The notes beneath the pieces are model-generated. The model searched no databases. It was given only the letters and a program-made list of their open reading frames with translations, and was not told where the DNA came from. Below, piece by piece: positions 1 to 8,603 of a stretch of 64,000 nucleotides of DNA; positions within the stretch are counted from its first letter, which is position 1; each line of letters begins with the position of its first letter. The DNA comes from Pedobacter miscanthi. Lineage in GTDB: Bacteria > Bacteroidota > Bacteroidia > Sphingobacteriales > Sphingobacteriaceae. The position numbers and the translations under genes are program-made. The stretch lies in contig NZ_QNQU01000002.1 of NCBI RefSeq assembly GCF_003315595.1, forward strand, positions 248,001-312,000, written 5' to 3'.

Positions 1-647
1 ATTTTATGGCCGATGGATTTAGCGGCGGATATTTTGGTATGCAGGTAAATTCGGCAACCGAAAGAAGGGTTCTGTTTTCGGTGTGGGATCCGTCAACCGG
101 AAGTACTACCTTGGTAAGAAAAGGGAGCGACATCACTTCTAATGGTTTTGGCGGTGAGGGTACCGGCGGACAATCCTATTTATTGTTTAACTGGGTAGCA
201 GGTACCACTTACAAATTCTTGTTACGTGGCAAACCCGATGGTGCCGGCGGTTCGGATTATACAGCCTGGTTTTATGCACCTGAAAATGGCGTCTGGAAAA
301 TCATTGCACAATGGAAACGTCCAAATACAACGGCTTATTTAACTGGCATGTATTCATTTATTGAAAACTTTAACCCCGATCAGGGTTACCTGCAAAGAAG
401 CTGCAATTATGGCAACCAATGGTACAAAACCAGTAGCGGTAGCTGGACAGAGGTTACCAATGCGAGTTTCAGTTACGATTCTACAGCATCTGCCGAGCAA
501 CGAATGGATTACCAGGGCGGCGTAACCGGCAATAGTTTCTACCTGAAAAACGGTGGTTTCTTTGCTACCTATACCACTTATGGCACAGCATTGAGCAGAA
601 CGGCTACCGGCACTGCCCCAAGCGTTAATTTAACCACACTACCGTAA
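1..647 (+). CDS. DUF3472-like secreted protein, 3' part only
   Basis: The reading frame is already open at the left edge (in frame from base 3), so the ATG at base 6 is internal and only about 214 C-terminal residues are present. They are rich in Gly, Tyr, Trp and Ser, with segments such as DGFSGGYFGMQVNS and GEGTGGQSYLLFNW that fit the DUF3472 family of Bacteroidota, usually secreted beta-rich proteins often paired with a DUF5077 domain and of unknown function. The protein ends at a TAA at 645-647. The family call rests on recognition of the overall pattern, not on a catalytic motif. The signal peptide and any N-terminal domain lie outside the window. Confidence 0.7.
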   Translation, partial: FMADGFSGGYFGMQVNSATERRVLFSVWDPSTGSTTLVRKGSDITSNGFGGEGTGGQSYLLFNWVAGTTYKFLLRGKPDGAGGSDYTAWFYAPENGVWKIIAQWKRPNTTAYLTGMYSFIENFNPDQGYLQRSCNYGNQWYKTSSGSWTEVTNASFSYDSTASAEQRMDYQGGVTGNSFYLKNGGFFATYTTYGTALSRTATGTAPSVNLTTLP

Positions 648-702
648 AAAATAGTGAGGTGTTGGTCTTGCTCAATGCCATTGAGTTAAAGTTTTTAACC
701 AC

Positions 703-744
703 AGATGCACACAGCTAAACACGGATTTTTATCTGTGTGCATCT
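703..744. repeat. 12-bp perfect inverted repeat after the DUF3472 gene
   Basis: AGATGCACACAG (703-714) and CTGTGTGCATCT (733-744) are exact reverse complements separated by 18 bases. It lies 56 bases after the DUF3472 stop codon. There is no T-run behind it, so it is not a classical intrinsic terminator; it could be a transcript-end stem or a small dispersed repeat. Confidence 0.6.
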
Positions 745-907
745 CCCTGAACGGCCTCGTACGTTTTTTATCTGTTATTAAATTATCTGCCCATTGCTAA
801 TGACTTAACTTAAACACTTTACGTTTGTGTGGCCCGGGATCATATTCTGCTGTTCAAAAACAGATACCACCCGATACTCCGGTTGATTTTATATTTATAT
901 TTACCTT

Positions 908-1780
908 ATGAATAAAAAGCCGGCGCATATTCCTGTTTACAGCCTGGGCAATGTGAAGCAATCCGACATCCATTTGCGCCCTTTACAGGATTATGTAACA
1001 CCACGCCCAGCTTTTGAAACTTCACACAGCGACAGTTATTACATTTTTATTTTTCAGCAAACCGGTGAAAGCAAATTAATCGTAGATTTTGAAACAGTAA
1101 CACTAAGCGGTTCCAGTGTTTACCTCATTGCTCCGGGCCAGGTGCATTATTTTATCTCGTCGAACCATACCAGCGGCTGGATTCTGGCGGCCGAGCCACA
1201 AAGCATCGATCAAACCTACATCGATGTATTGGAAAGGGAATATGGCCAGCAAAAACCAACCGCAATAGATGAACCAAGCGGTAACATGCTGGGGAGCTGC
1301 CTCAAATCCTTATCAGATTTACTTTCCGGATACCTTGATGCTTATCTGCAACATTCGATGTTATCCAACATGGTTTCGGTATGTGCCGGACTTTTCACCT
1401 CGTTTATGTCTTATACTGGCTACGATCAGCATCCCTCCCGTCAACTTTACCTTTACCAGCAGTTCCGGATCCTGCTCAGAAAACATTTTAAAAATCAGAA
1501 AAGTCCGGCAGCCTATGCTGAGCTACTCTGTGTTTCGCCCGGCTACCTCAGCGAGTGTGTGAAAGCGATATCCGGCAGGCCGGTGAGCTACTGGATACAG
1601 CAACAAACCGTACTCGAAGCAAAAAGATTACTCGCTTACAGTAAACTGGGCGTAAAGCAAATTGCGTATCAGCTGGGATACCCGGATGACACCTATTTTA
1701 TCCGCGTGTTTAAAAAGTCTGCAGCAGTTTCGCCTTCGGCATTCCGTAAACATACCGCAAATTGTACAGCTTTTACCTGA
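908..1780 (+). CDS. AraC family transcriptional regulator
   Basis: A 290-residue protein with the usual layout of an AraC-type activator: an N-terminal cupin-like sensing domain (residues about 25-160) with the AraC-arm pattern SVYLIAPGQVHYF, and a C-terminal double helix-turn-helix (about 190-287) containing CVSPGYLSECVKAISG and IAYQLGYPDDTYFIRVFKK, which are the two recognition-helix regions of the family. It probably binds DNA next to the gene that follows, an NTF2-like protein starting 59 bases downstream in the same direction. The ligand cannot be read from the sequence. The start ATG at 908 follows an A/T-rich leader with no clear Shine-Dalgarno site. Confidence 0.9.
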   Translation: MNKKPAHIPVYSLGNVKQSDIHLRPLQDYVTPRPAFETSHSDSYYIFIFQQTGESKLIVDFETVTLSGSSVYLIAPGQVHYFISSNHTSGWILAAEPQSIDQTYIDVLEREYGQQKPTAIDEPSGNMLGSCLKSLSDLLSGYLDAYLQHSMLSNMVSVCAGLFTSFMSYTGYDQHPSRQLYLYQQFRILLRKHFKNQKSPAAYAELLCVSPGYLSECVKAISGRPVSYWIQQQTVLEAKRLLAYSKLGVKQIAYQLGYPDDTYFIRVFKKSAAVSPSAFRKHTANCTAFT

Positions 1781-1839
1781 TCCTGGCCCTGTTTTAAATA
1801 ATCCTTACGGCCTTACTTTGTATCCTAAATCATAAAAAA

Positions 1840-2232
1840 ATGAACAGCTACAAAGAATTAATCAGAAAAGCCTTTAAGGCCGTGGTAGAAAGCCCAACTT
1901 ACGATCAAACCCTTATAGAACAGTATTTCAGCCCTGAATACCGCCAGTATGTAGATGGGGAGGAACTTGATTTCGATGGTTTCTGCAATCACATGAAAGC
2001 ACAAAAACTAGCAGTTAAACACGCGATAATTAATTTTCAAACCATTGTTGAAGAGGGTGAAATTGTATTTACCAACCATTCTGTCGAAGTACTCACCAAT
2101 GAAGACCGCCATGCCCTTATCCATGTAATTGCTGAATTCCGCGTGAAGCATAACAGGATTATTTACTGTAACGAATTAACCCGTTTAGTAAGCGGCGATG
2201 AGCGGGAAAGGGATCTGGGATCGCGGTTATAA
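1840..2232 (+). CDS. NTF2-like / SnoaL-like small protein
   Basis: A 130-residue soluble protein without a signal peptide. Its start (LIRKAFKAVVESPTYDQTLI), the central YFSPEYRQYVDG and the following alternating strands fit the NTF2-like cone fold used by SnoaL-type proteins, which bind or isomerise small molecules. No catalytic residue set is evident, so no reaction is assigned. It follows the AraC regulator by 59 bases on the same strand, so the two may form a regulator-target pair. Two other NTF2-like proteins (3296-3700 and 31962-32285) occur in the window but are not close copies. Confidence 0.75.
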   Translation: MNSYKELIRKAFKAVVESPTYDQTLIEQYFSPEYRQYVDGEELDFDGFCNHMKAQKLAVKHAIINFQTIVEEGEIVFTNHSVEVLTNEDRHALIHVIAEFRVKHNRIIYCNELTRLVSGDERERDLGSRL

Positions 2233-2365
2233 CGGGGCATCAGAGGTAATTATTGGGCAAAAGATCTGTTTGGTCTTTTGCTCATCAGTCCGGATACACT
2301 ACCAGGTGTTTTAGACCATGTAAGCCGCATAGCGTAACATGCCGAAAATTAAGATTAAATCTTTT

Positions 2366-3082
2366 TTAAAGAAAAAGCACAGTAAAGAGCAACATGACAA
2401 ACATTGCGGTTAATGTATTCAAAAAATTAACCGTATCATTTCCCATCATTCCCTTGCGCTCAAACAAAGCACCCAGTATAGAATCGGTAAGATTACCCAT
2501 TGTTCCTGCAATAATGATAAAGAAAAAACTGCTATTCAATCCCCAGCCCAGCGCATAAATACCGGCTATTACTCCGCTCCCTAAAATGCCGGCCAGGGTT
2601 CCTTCCAGACTGATTACCCCGTCCATTCCGCGGCTGTCGGGTTTAAACGAAATAATATTAAAAAACCGTTTCCCGTAAACCATTCCCAGCTCTGACGACA
2701 GGGTATCTGCTGTAGCCGAAGCAAAAGCTGCTGCCATGGCCGGCAACATTAAACCGTGCAGCTCCGGATAACAGATAATGACCACACCAGAAATAGCTGC
2801 AGCCCCGGCGTTGGCCAGTACCTGCAAGGCATTGCGGCCTTTTTTTTCTTCTTCCATTACAACAAAAGCCTGCTTTTTATGCCTCTGCCATGAGGTAGCA
2901 GAAGAACCCAGGATAAAAAATGTAGTCATCATCATTAAGCCTGTATAACCTGCAGCGATAAAAATTAGGAGTGCAATTATTGCACCTGTAAAAGCGGCCA
3001 TAATCGTCAGCTTTTTTGCCAGGATGCCATAAGCCATACCCGAAATAATGATGATTGGCAAAAAAATGCCGCTATTGAACAT
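2366..3082 (-). CDS. DUF92 family integral membrane protein
   Basis: A 238-residue, almost entirely hydrophobic protein with about six membrane segments. The stretch ASATADTLSSELGMVYGK and the later GTLAGILGSGVIAGIY with MGNLTDSILGALFERKG are the hallmark conserved segments of the DUF92/TMEM19 family; plant members (VTE6) act as phytyl-phosphate kinases, while bacterial members are mostly uncharacterised. By analogy it could be a CTP-dependent polyprenyl or phytyl phosphate kinase in the inner membrane, which is inference only. It stands alone, divergent from the NTF2-like gene at 3296 and convergent with the NTF2-like gene at 1840. Confidence 0.85.
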   Translation of the reverse strand: MFNSGIFLPIIIISGMAYGILAKKLTIMAAFTGAIIALLIFIAAGYTGLMMMTTFFILGSSATSWQRHKKQAFVVMEEEKKGRNALQVLANAGAAAISGVVIICYPELHGLMLPAMAAAFASATADTLSSELGMVYGKRFFNIISFKPDSRGMDGVISLEGTLAGILGSGVIAGIYALGWGLNSSFFFIIIAGTMGNLTDSILGALFERKGMMGNDTVNFLNTLTAMFVMLLFTVLFL

Positions 3083-3295
3083 ATTACAAATATATCTGAA
3101 TTATATTTTTTCAGAAATATAGATGAAACATTCAACTTTTAAGCAGCATTACAATCAATTATCGATGGGCATCTAAAAACAGCTTATTATAATTGATATA
3201 AATCAACTACATTTCTTGTGATAAATCAATGGTGGGCTTATTGAGAGGTGCCATATTTGTACAGTTAAAATAACGCACCTAATTTAAAATAAGAA

Positions 3296-3700
3296 ATGAA
3301 AACCGCTAAAGAATTATTACTGGATTATTTGGAAAACATAGGAAACCCTGATTTCCAGATAGAACTTTTTGCTGATGATGCCGTTTTTGAGCTACCTTAT
3401 CTTGCCAGTATTGGCATACCAGCTCGCTGGGAAGGTCGCGAAACCATATATCAATTTTTAACCAACCTACCAAAAACATTCCAGGGATTCAAATTCAAAA
3501 ATATAAAGATCCATATTGATACGCCGGACCAGGCATTTGGCGAATATGAAGCTACTGCTGTTATTGCTTCGAACGGCAAAGAATATGCCCAGCACTATAT
3601 GGGCCGTGTGGTAGCTGAGCAGGGCAAGATAAAACTGATACGCGAAGCTTTGAACATGTTGCCGGTTATCCGTGATATAAAAGGCATCACTGTTGATTAA
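3296..3700 (+). CDS. NTF2-like / SnoaL-like protein
   Basis: A 134-residue soluble protein. The early segment LFADDAVFELPYL followed by GIPARWEGRETIYQFL is typical of SnoaL-like polyketide-cyclase-fold proteins, where an Asp and aromatic residues line a hydrophobic pocket. Family members bind or isomerise small hydrophobic compounds; the substrate here is unknown. It is a single gene with an A/T-rich leader and a CATATTTG box at about 3252-3259, close to the Bacteroidota -7 consensus. The next gene (VOC protein) faces it. Confidence 0.8.
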   Translation: MKTAKELLLDYLENIGNPDFQIELFADDAVFELPYLASIGIPARWEGRETIYQFLTNLPKTFQGFKFKNIKIHIDTPDQAFGEYEATAVIASNGKEYAQHYMGRVVAEQGKIKLIREALNMLPVIRDIKGITVD

Positions 3701-3802
3701 TCACAGGGTAGACTGATACATGGCTGCCTCTAAAAAAAGAAGTAGCCACTTTTTACAATACGGTTTCTGCATGTGGGTGTACATCAGATAAACGAATTGA
3801 TC

Positions 3803-4237
3803 CTATTTGTTGTCATTAGGGTCGAACTCTACAATCCATTCAATGCCATACTTGTCCCTGAACATTCCGGCATAGGTTCCCCATGGACTGTCGCCAATAG
3901 GGCCTTCCACCTCTCCACCTGCTGATAAACCATTAAATATTCGTTCCGCTTCTTCACGGCTTTCGGTATTGACATATATTTTAGACCGGTTTTCATTTTC
4001 GCTTACCTTTCCCATAAAACCAGGAACATCGTTGGCTATTAACACGTTGTTTTTGCCTAACGGCAAGCCAATATACATGATTTTATCTGCTTCGTCTCCG
4101 GCTACCTGAAATTCAGGACCTGACAAATCTTTAAAACGTATAACTTTTGTAAATTCGCCGCCAAAAACCGACTTATAAAAATTAAATGCTTCTTCGGCAT
4201 TTCCATTGAAATTGATCCAGGGATTAATTGCTTTCAT
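3803..4237 (-). CDS. VOC family protein, PhnB-like
   Basis: A 144-residue protein of the PhnB-like branch of the vicinal oxygen chelate (glyoxalase/dioxygenase) fold. The start KAINPWINFNGNAEEAFNFY and the later GPIGDSPWGTYAGMFRDKYG with IEWIVEF are strongly conserved in this branch, often annotated as 3-demethylubiquinone methyltransferase-like although no such activity is expected. The reaction is unknown. It lies with an oxidoreductase and a second VOC protein, all on the minus strand, but the gaps (79 and about 110 bases) make a tight operon uncertain. Confidence 0.88.
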   Translation of the reverse strand: MKAINPWINFNGNAEEAFNFYKSVFGGEFTKVIRFKDLSGPEFQVAGDEADKIMYIGLPLGKNNVLIANDVPGFMGKVSENENRSKIYVNTESREEAERIFNGLSAGGEVEGPIGDSPWGTYAGMFRDKYGIEWIVEFDPNDNK

Positions 4238-4316
4238 GATTATATCTTTAATTTATTTTATGTTATTGGTTCGGAAATGAAGCATCGAAAAGGCCGTTCT
4301 GATTTTCAGTTTTTGA

Positions 4317-5165
4317 TCAGAGGTTATCTTTTGCAATTACACTCCAGTCATCGCTGCCATGCCCTTTTGTTATCCAGTTATCCATCAATGCTGCCACGGC
4401 TGGTAAAACCGTTAAGTTTACACCGTTTTGCTGCGCAGCTGCTAACATCAAACCGGCATCTTTACGTGCCATATCCAGTTCCCATGATGGCTGGCTGAAA
4501 TCACCCGCCCTAATTTTATCGAATCTCACCGGAACACCTGCCCCTGGGTTCCATGAGCCAAACAGCGAAGCAACTTCTGCAGAATCAATTTTCAGTGCTT
4601 TGGCTAGTCCAAGTGCATCCGAAAGCCCTGCAGTAAGTGAGATCAGGAATAAATTACCGATCAGTTTTATTCCCGCTGCCTTTCCTTCTTCAGTGCCAAA
4701 ATTGATGAGTTTACCGGTCATTTTTGCAAGTTCCGGTCCAAGCTTATCTATCAATGCCTGATCGCCCGAAACCAACATGTTACCACTCCCATCCAGTGCA
4801 TTTGCCGGCCCCATAAATACCGGGGCATGCAGATAATTAAAACCTTTACTTTTCCAGAAGCTAGTCCGCTCGATAGCCCCTTCAACCGAGGTGGTGGTGT
4901 GGTCAATAATGGCGGTACCCGGAGCAAAACCGTTGCTGGCGGCTTCAAGTACCTCATTTACTGTAGCATCGTCTTTAAGCGTGAGATGAATTACATTTGC
5001 TCCCTTTACGGCATCTACGATATTTTCGAATGCCTTTGCACCATCCCGTTCGAGTAACTGCGCTTTTGATGCGGTTCTGTTCCACACCTGTACTTCTTCG
5101 CCCCTGCGGAGCATAGCCTTAACAAAATTTGACCCTAAAAGGCCGGTTCCCAAAAATGCTTTCAT
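4317..5165 (-). CDS. NAD(P)-dependent beta-hydroxyacid dehydrogenase-like oxidoreductase
   Basis: A 282-residue enzyme of the 3-hydroxyisobutyrate/6-phosphogluconate dehydrogenase group. The chosen start is the ATG at 5165, because MKAFLGTGLLGSNF places the Rossmann GxGxxG motif at the N terminus as in the family; the open frame reaches further to 5255 but the extra 30 residues look like non-coding sequence. Further family marks are NRTASKA after the first strand, IIDHTTTS (substrate-binding loop) and AGIKLIGNLF, carrying the catalytic Lys and the Asn of the KxxxN motif. It reduces or oxidises a small carbonyl/hydroxy compound in the cytoplasm; imine-reductase-like activity is also possible. 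The substrate is not readable. Confidence 0.88.
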   Translation of the reverse strand: MKAFLGTGLLGSNFVKAMLRRGEEVQVWNRTASKAQLLERDGAKAFENIVDAVKGANVIHLTLKDDATVNEVLEAASNGFAPGTAIIDHTTTSVEGAIERTSFWKSKGFNYLHAPVFMGPANALDGSGNMLVSGDQALIDKLGPELAKMTGKLINFGTEEGKAAGIKLIGNLFLISLTAGLSDALGLAKALKIDSAEVASLFGSWNPGAGVPVRFDKIRAGDFSQPSWELDMARKDAGLMLAAAQQNGVNLTVLPAVAALMDNWITKGHGSDDWSVIAKDNL

Positions 5166-5277
5166 AGAATGTTTTATCAATCTGATAAAGATAACGAACA
5201 CCGGGCATTTCCAATAAGGAAAAAAAACATACTGATCGAGCAGAAGAAAACCCAAGGGTCAAAAAACATGATGTATG

Positions 5278-5676
5278 TTACATATTATCCATTAATATCA
5301 TATTGAACTTATGCCCATCGGGGTCGGCAAAGGCGAAACCATAGTAATTGGCCTCATCTCTTCTTACAGACTTTAAAATTTTGCCACCAGCCTGTTCTAC
5401 TTTAGCCGCAAATTCATTCACCTCATGTTCCGTTTCTGCAGAAAGTGTGAAAATAATTTCACTGCCGTTGCGTGCTCCGGGTTCCAGAAATTCGTCTATC
5501 TGAGATCCGGCCTCGAAAAAATGAATCACAAAGTTACCTTCACCGAAGAGGAAACTGGCCAGTTTAAGCTCTTTATTTATCCCAAATGGCGTAAAACCGA
5601 GATCTGTATAAAATTTACCGGCAATATCAGCGTCTTTTACACTAAAGTTGGCCCAGATTTTTTGTTTCGAATTCAT
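5278..5676 (-). CDS. VOC family protein (glyoxalase/bleomycin-resistance fold)
   Basis: A 132-residue single-module pair of the VOC fold: IWANFSVKDADIAGKFYTDL at the start, then strand-rich sequence, and the closing YYGFAFADPDGHKFNMILM, the usual last motif where DPDGH supplies a metal ligand position. Members include glyoxalase I, fosfomycin and bleomycin resistance proteins and many with no known reaction; none can be chosen here. It starts upstream of the oxidoreductase at 4317-5165, on the same strand with a gap of about 110 bases. Upstream of it begins a 780-base gene-free stretch. Confidence 0.88.
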   Translation of the reverse strand: MNSKQKIWANFSVKDADIAGKFYTDLGFTPFGINKELKLASFLFGEGNFVIHFFEAGSQIDEFLEPGARNGSEIIFTLSAETEHEVNEFAAKVEQAGGKILKSVRRDEANYYGFAFADPDGHKFNMILMDNM

Positions 5677-5703
5677 AGCTAGGTGATTATTTAAAAATGT
5701 TTT

Positions 5704-5960
5704 CTCAAAACTATGATTTCAAACAGATAAGCTTAAGGTATAATAGGGACATTTAACAGGGTCGTTTGTGACAATTAAATCATCTTTATTTTACACCATA
5801 TAAGATTTAAGGGCATATGAGCTTATATGGTTCTTCTATTACTTATAGGGTCAACAGGATATAGCCCTGAAAAAGGGATTTTTAGCAGCTTAGATGTTCT
5901 CAGGTGCCCCAGATGGTAGATTAAATTTGAGTTGCTTATTTTTTAGGACCACCTTAGACA
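5704..5960. repeat. Imperfect direct repeat, copy A, with conserved stem
   Basis: Copy A begins near CAAAACTATG, runs through AAATCATCTTTATTTTA, ACCATATAAG ... CTTATATGGT, TTCTTCTATTACTTATA, AAAAAGGGATTTTTAGCAG and ends near TTAGACA. The same order of blocks recurs in copy B at 6030-6251 with base changes and an indel of about 40 bases between the first and second blocks. The 10-base arms at 5795-5804 and 5822-5831 are perfect reverse complements and are fully conserved in copy B although the loop between them differs. Confidence 0.75.
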
Positions 5961-6029
5961 TCTTAGCCCACCTGAGTTTTACTCTGCACCAAGTTGCAAA
6001 TCTGATCAACAGAACGTTATTCTATTTTT

Positions 6030-6251
6030 TTCAAAACTATGGTTCCAAACAGATCAGTTTTTAAATCATCTTTATTTTATACCATATAAGACATTTAAGT
6101 ACATATGAGCTTATATGGTTCTTCTATTACTTATATGGTCAACAGAATATATCTCTGCAAAAGGGATTTTTAGCAGCTTAAACGTTCGCTTGTATTTTAG
6201 GTGGTGGATTAAATTTGACGTGCAATTTAATAGATCCGATTATTTTAGACA
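6030..6251. repeat. Imperfect direct repeat, copy B, with conserved stem
   Basis: Second copy of the element at 5704-5960. The stem arms ACCATATAAG (6081-6090) and CTTATATGGT (6110-6119) are identical to those of copy A, while the loop has diverged and is two bases longer. Conservation of the arms over a changed loop suggests a functional hairpin or protein site, or simply the ends of a decayed small mobile element. Confidence 0.75.
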
Positions 6252-6455
6252 GTTTATCCAATGCTTTCTGATTATTCCGGATAATAAATTAATCATCGGA
6301 CAACGAATTTTGGTATAATAAGCTCAAAAATTCCACAACATTTGATATCCGGCACAATAATCGACCAATTCAGTAGATTATATCATACTAAAAATTAAAG
6401 ATTCGAAGAAATCTTGTACATTAGCAACGTTTCATGATGTTTGTAATGGTGTTTC

Positions 6456-7082
6456 ATGAAACCTGGGCGAAAAATGGGTACAACAATCAATAAACTGGCA
6501 AATGAAACCGAACTTTTTGCAAATCTGGCCAAAGGCGATGAGCACGCTTTTGAAACCATTTACAGGCATTTTTCTAAGCGACTTTTCCCTTATGTGCTAA
6601 AATTGGTAAAGATACCCGAACTTGCCGAAGAACTGATCCAGGATATATTTGTAAACATCTGGATTAACCGGCAAACATTTTCCGAAGTCAGCCATCCCAG
6701 TTCCTACCTCTTTAGTATCGCCAACAGGCAATCGTTAAAATACCTGAAAAAGGTAGCTAACGATGCCAGAATTTTAAATAGTATTACGGGTTACCACGAA
6801 ACATTAACTAACGAAACCGAAGAGCGTATTATCTTCAGGGAAAGTGTAGCAGCAGTTAAAACTGCCGTAGAACAATTACCGGCCCAGCGCCGGCTGATAT
6901 GGGAACTGAGCAGGAACGAAGGGCTTAGCCATGACCAGATTGCCGAACAATTGCAGATTTCAAAGAATACGGTTAAAAACCAGATGGTGCACGCAACCAA
7001 ATATATCCGCAATTTTCTGGATGGCAAAGCCGGATTATTGACCGGATTGATCATTATGCTGCTCTATTCGAAAAAAATATAA
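6456..7082 (+). CDS. ECF RNA polymerase sigma factor, FecI-like
   Basis: A 208-residue extracytoplasmic-function sigma factor. Region 2 (about residues 25-95) includes FETIYRHFSKRLFPYVLKLV and ELIQDIFVNIW, region 4 (about 130-185) includes LPAQRRLIWELSRNEGLSHD and IAEQLQISKNTVKNQM, the -35-binding helix-turn-helix. It directs RNA polymerase to a few promoters, normally that of its own SusC/SusD locus. Immediately downstream is a FecR anti-sigma gene (7177) and then SusC, the standard cell-surface signalling arrangement of Bacteroidota. An alternative start is the ATG six codons on (MGTTINKLANE). The C-terminal LLTGLIIMLLYSKKI is a common tail of this group. Confidence 0.93.
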   Translation: MKPGRKMGTTINKLANETELFANLAKGDEHAFETIYRHFSKRLFPYVLKLVKIPELAEELIQDIFVNIWINRQTFSEVSHPSSYLFSIANRQSLKYLKKVANDARILNSITGYHETLTNETEERIIFRESVAAVKTAVEQLPAQRRLIWELSRNEGLSHDQIAEQLQISKNTVKNQMVHATKYIRNFLDGKAGLLTGLIIMLLYSKKI

Positions 7083-7176
7083 ATTTATTTTTAGTCCGGA
7101 TAGTCCTACCCGTTGCTTTATGGTACTTATCATTTATACAGCCGGATAACATCCTCCGGCATTTATATTAAATACA

Positions 7177-8346
7177 ATGCCAACAAACCCATCCATCCAC
7201 GAACTATTCGCAAAATATGTTAAAGGCGAAAGCTCCATTGAGGAAACAGGCAGTCTTTTTGCACACATTGCAGAAAAGGAAAACGATACAGAACTGAGCA
7301 CCCTGCTGGATGCCGAACTTGAGGATACATCTTTTGCAGATGAATACGATCAGGCATGGGAAATTACACTTGATAAAATCAAATCGCAAATTTCGGAAAC
7401 ACCTGTTGTTTCCATCAGAAAAAACACTACCGCTTTATGGTTGCGCATGGCAGGTGCCGCTGCAATAATTATGGTTGTATTCGGGATATATTTCTTTACC
7501 CTGCGCCAAAACACCCCAAATTTTGAGCACCTTACTGCAAACGATATCCCACCGGGAAAAATGGGTGCAACACTTACGCTGGCTGATGGAAAAAAAATCA
7601 GCTTGGGCGGAGCAGCTAACGGTGAGCTGGTAAAAGCGCCGGGTTTATCAATTTCGAAAACGGCCGACGGGCAGATTGTTTACCGGATTGAACGCGGGCA
7701 GGGCAATTCTAACGATACCAATACACTCACTACAGCAATCGGACAAACCTATATGCTGTTGCTTCCAGATCAGACCAGGGTATGGTTAAATGCGGCATCG
7801 AGCTTAACCTATAATACAGCAGGCATAACCAATGGCAAACGCAGGGTTAAACTCACCGGTGAAGGTTACTTCGAAGTGGCCAAAGATAAAGCGCACCCCT
7901 TTATTGTAGAGAGCGGTAGCCAAACCGTAGAGGTATTGGGAACACATTTTAATGTAAATGCCTACCCGGATGAAGCGGCGTTCCGCACTACCCTACTCGA
8001 AGGTAGTGTAAAAATCGACGATAATGGCCAGTCAAAAATATTAAAACCCGGAAACCAGGCCTCCAATACTGCCGGCAATATCAATTTGGCGCCGGTGGAT
8101 ACAGAATTTGCCATTGCCTGGAAAAGCAACAATTTTGTTTTTGACCGGTTGGATATTAAAGAAATTATGAAAATGATTTCACGCTGGTACAACGTGGAAA
8201 TTATTTATGAAGAGGAAATTCCTGCCGGTACCTTTTGGGGATCGGTTTCCAGATTCGATAACATTTCTAAAGTATTGATTCCGCTTGAAGCAACAGGCGA
8301 CGTACATTTTAAAATTGAAGGGCGAAAAATTTACGTACGGCGCTGA
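7177..8346 (+). CDS. FecR family anti-sigma factor
   Basis: A 389-residue inner-membrane protein. The N-terminal cytoplasmic part (1-86) would hold the sigma factor, one membrane helix spans about residues 87-109 (LRMAGAAAIIMVVFGIYFF), and the periplasmic part has the FecR domain (TRVWLNAASSLTYN, GEGYFEVAKDKAHPFIVESG, VEVLGTHFNVNAYPDE) followed by the DUF4974 C-terminal domain (FDRLDIKEIMKMISRWYNVE). It would release the adjacent sigma factor when the SusC receptor signals substrate through its STN domain. Gap to the sigma gene is 94 bases and to SusC 257 bases. Confidence 0.94.
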   Translation: MPTNPSIHELFAKYVKGESSIEETGSLFAHIAEKENDTELSTLLDAELEDTSFADEYDQAWEITLDKIKSQISETPVVSIRKNTTALWLRMAGAAAIIMVVFGIYFFTLRQNTPNFEHLTANDIPPGKMGATLTLADGKKISLGGAANGELVKAPGLSISKTADGQIVYRIERGQGNSNDTNTLTTAIGQTYMLLLPDQTRVWLNAASSLTYNTAGITNGKRRVKLTGEGYFEVAKDKAHPFIVESGSQTVEVLGTHFNVNAYPDEAAFRTTLLEGSVKIDDNGQSKILKPGNQASNTAGNINLAPVDTEFAIAWKSNNFVFDRLDIKEIMKMISRWYNVEIIYEEEIPAGTFWGSVSRFDNISKVLIPLEATGDVHFKIEGRKIYVRR

Positions 8347-8439
8347 TCATTATAAAAACAATCACTAACTAAACCATCCCATAATGCAGAGAAAACTACA
8401 ATAGAACCAAACCATCCACCAACAAGAACCAATATTAAA

Positions 8440-8469
8440 ACCATACCCTGATTGGACTCAGGATATGGT
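8440..8469 (+). promoter_or_regulatory. Stem-loop in the leader of the SusC gene
   Basis: ACCATACCCTGA (8440-8451) and TCAGGATATGGT (8458-8469) form a 12-bp stem with a single mismatch around the six-base loop TTGGAC. It lies in the 257-base interval between the FecR and SusC genes, about 135 bases before the SusC start. No T-run follows, so it is not an ordinary terminator. A role in processing, antisense pairing or binding of a regulator is possible but unproven. Confidence 0.5.
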
Positions 8470-8603
8470 ATGTATGGCCTTGATCAAAATTATCAACTGA
8501 ACCGCAGATGCCCGAAGTTTGGCGACACCGGCATGCTGCAATTAACCAGACAAACAAACTTAAACAATAATGCGCACTGTAGCAATATTGACGGCATTAC
8601 ACT

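Larger units (their letters stand above)
5677..6455. other. Gene-free stretch holding a tandem imperfect duplication
   Basis: No convincing gene is present in these 779 bases. Most of the stretch consists of two diverged copies of one another (5704-5960 and 6030-6251, listed separately). The longest open frame (67 codons at 6115-6318) begins inside the repeat and is not preserved in the other copy. The final ~200 bases carry the promoter region of the sigma factor gene. Confidence 0.6.

Noticed and set aside
6115..6318. 67-codon open frame in the second tandem repeat
   Set aside because: The frame is not kept in the other repeat copy, so it is unlikely to be coding.
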